Shown piece by piece: positions 62,758 to 64,000 of a stretch of 64,000 nucleotides of DNA (position 1 is the stretch's first letter; each line of letters starts with the position of its first letter). The DNA is taken from the NCBI RefSeq assembly GCF_000314895.2, contig NZ_CM001773.1, forward strand, positions 60,441-124,440. Reading direction: 5' to 3'. A program made the position numbers and the translations under genes. The notes beneath the pieces are model-generated. The model worked only from the letters and a program-made list of their open reading frames with translations. It searched no databases and was not told the origin of the DNA. This DNA is from Providencia sneebia DSM 19967. Lineage in GTDB: Bacteria > Pseudomonadota > Gammaproteobacteria > Enterobacterales > Enterobacteriaceae.

Positions 62758-64000
62758 TTGTTAGTATAGCTACCACGGATTCTAAATTAATTAATTGTAA
62801 TAATGTTGGTGAAGGCTCTTTAACATACTGTGGACAAAGCCTTTCAACATCTGCGAGCACCTGAACTGCCTGTGCTAAACTCCAGCTTTCTTGCATTTTT
62901 TCTTGTGAAACTGTTTTTGCAAGCCATTGTGCAACATCTTGATGAGTTGCGCTCTCTTTTGTTGACAAAAAAGCCAATAAACCTGAAAAAAGCTGGGACA
63001 AATTTTGCATTCTAAGCGGTAACGATACCGCATGAATAGTAACTTTGCTATGAGAAATCGAGGCTTCAATACCAAATAATGACAATTGTTGTTTGTTACG
63101 CTGAAAAACCGTAATTTCATCAGAATTAAGTGATAATTTTAGCGGTATAAGTAATGGTTGAGGTTTCAGCGTTTCACCATTTGGTGATAATTGAGCCAGT
63201 TTCAATAAATAATTAGCTTTTACTAAGGATAACAGCATTAATCCTGATGAAGACTCAATTAATGCAAAGTTTTTTGCGTAAATTGTCAATACCTTACCAA
63301 ACGAATAGCTATTCGCATTTTTTGCAACAGGCTGTGAGGAAACTCGTGTTGCTTCTAATGGTTGTTTCGTTGGAAATAAAGGTTTTTTCTCTTCTTCTGC
63401 TACAGGGACTGACATCAGTTTTTGGTAAAGTTGTCCCGCTTTTCGGTCATAAGTTGCGGCTGAATGCCCAAAACCCGTTTTTCCTTGATGAATATTTCCA
63501 GAAGGTGCAGGCGCTCTCGTAGATTGAATAGATTCTTTTGGTTTTAGTTGCTGAGAATGATTAGGAGATGCTGAGGTAAAATAGTTATCTCCCGCAGAAG
63601 TGCGGTTTACAATTTCTTGTGGCGCAGGTTCTATCCCCGGCAATTCATCAGGGCTAATCGCATTCAATAATGCAGTACGCACGCCTTGGTAAATAAAATC
63701 ATGCACTAATCTTGCTTGATGAAAACGAACTTCGTGTTTTGCTGGATGTACATTGACATCAACCTGATGCGGATCAATGGATAAATACAGCACATAAGCT
63801 GGTTGTTGGTTATCCGTTAAATGCCCTTCATAAGCTTGGCGAATGGCATGGTTAATTAACCTATCGCGCATCATTCGGCCATTAACATAACAATATTGAA
63901 TATCAATCACAGAGGAATGAGAAGGTGCGACAACCCAACCTTTAATACCTAAATCACCATGTTGCCAAGAAATGGCTAAAGCACCTTGCATAAAACTGGT
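62750..64000 (-). CDS. mutL: DNA mismatch repair protein MutL (partial)
   Basis: About 415 C-terminal residues lie in the window; the N-terminal ATPase part runs past 64000. It holds the end of the ATPase module ([20 protein letters not shown] followed by [11 protein letters not shown]), the non-conserved proline/serine linker, and the dimerisation domain ([14 protein letters not shown]...[13 protein letters not shown]). MutL links MutS to MutH during mismatch repair. The gene is directly upstream of miaA with overlapping stop and start. Confidence 0.96.
   Translation of the reverse strand, partial: TSFMQGALAISWQHGDLGIKGWVVAPSHSSVIDIQYCYVNGRMMRDRLINHAIRQAYEGHLTDNQQPAYVLYLSIDPHQVDVNVHPAKHEVRFHQARLVHDFIYQGVRTALLNAISPDELPGIEPAPQEIVNRTSAGDNYFTSASPNHSQQLKPKESIQSTRAPAPSGNIHQGKTGFGHSAATYDRKAGQLYQKLMSVPVAEEEKKPLFPTKQPLEATRVSSQPVAKNANSYSFGKVLTIYAKNFALIESSSGLMLLSLVKANYLLKLAQLSPNGETLKPQPLLIPLKLSLNSDEITVFQRNKQQLSLFGIEASISHSKVTIHAVSLPLRMQNLSQLFSGLLAFLSTKESATHQDVAQWLAKTVSQEKMQESWSLAQAVQVLADVERLCPQYVKEPSPTLLQLINLESVVAILTNE

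Overview
The window is a low-GC enterobacterial chromosome segment. Protein sequences and gene order point to the Morganellaceae, most likely Providencia and otherwise Proteus. The reasons are E. coli-like housekeeping blocks, AT-rich spacers, Mrp/Pmf-type chaperone-usher fimbriae, and MrpJ-like XRE regulators beside those fimbriae. The genus is an inference, because no marker gene settles it.

Layout. 1-12.2 kb is the block secG/tRNA - glmM - folP - ftsH - rlmE | yhbY | greA | dacB | obgE - rpmA - rplU | ispB, in the E. coli order but without yhbE. 12.3-14.0 kb holds two tandem small proteins with a phage-Mu-type DNA-binding domain, divergent from the Ner-like gene sfsB. 14.2-17.6 kb has mdh, argR and mpl. 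17.9-24.9 kb is an Mrp-like fimbrial operon inserted between mpl and fbp; its usher gene carries one in-frame stop. 25.8-36.3 kb holds fbp, ppa, ytfP, tamB, tamA, msrA, paeA and ytfK. 36.7-42.6 kb holds ytfJ, qseBC, ygiW, and a cupin gene followed by mqo. 42.7-49.9 kb holds cysQ, fklB, the rpsF-priB-rpsR-rplI operon, rlmB, rnr and nsrR. 50.3-55.9 kb is a second island, inserted between nsrR and purA. It has a fimbrial locus that has lost its usher and chaperone by internal deletion, another MrpJ-like regulator, decayed sequence, and a YbdG-type mechanosensitive channel. 56.0-64.0 kb is purA - hflC - hflK - hflX - hfq - miaA - mutL (partial).

Functional themes are cell-envelope synthesis and quality control (glmM, mpl, dacB, ftsH, hflKC, tamAB), translation and ribosome biogenesis (rplU, rpmA, obgE, rlmE, rlmB, yhbY, rpsF operon, hfq), stress sensing (nsrR, ytfK, qseBC, msrA), and surface attachment. 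The accessory parts look more decayed than novel: one fimbrial operon is stopped by a nonsense codon and the other by a deletion. The least conventional piece is the Mu-like c/ner-style divergent regulator pair beside ispB.
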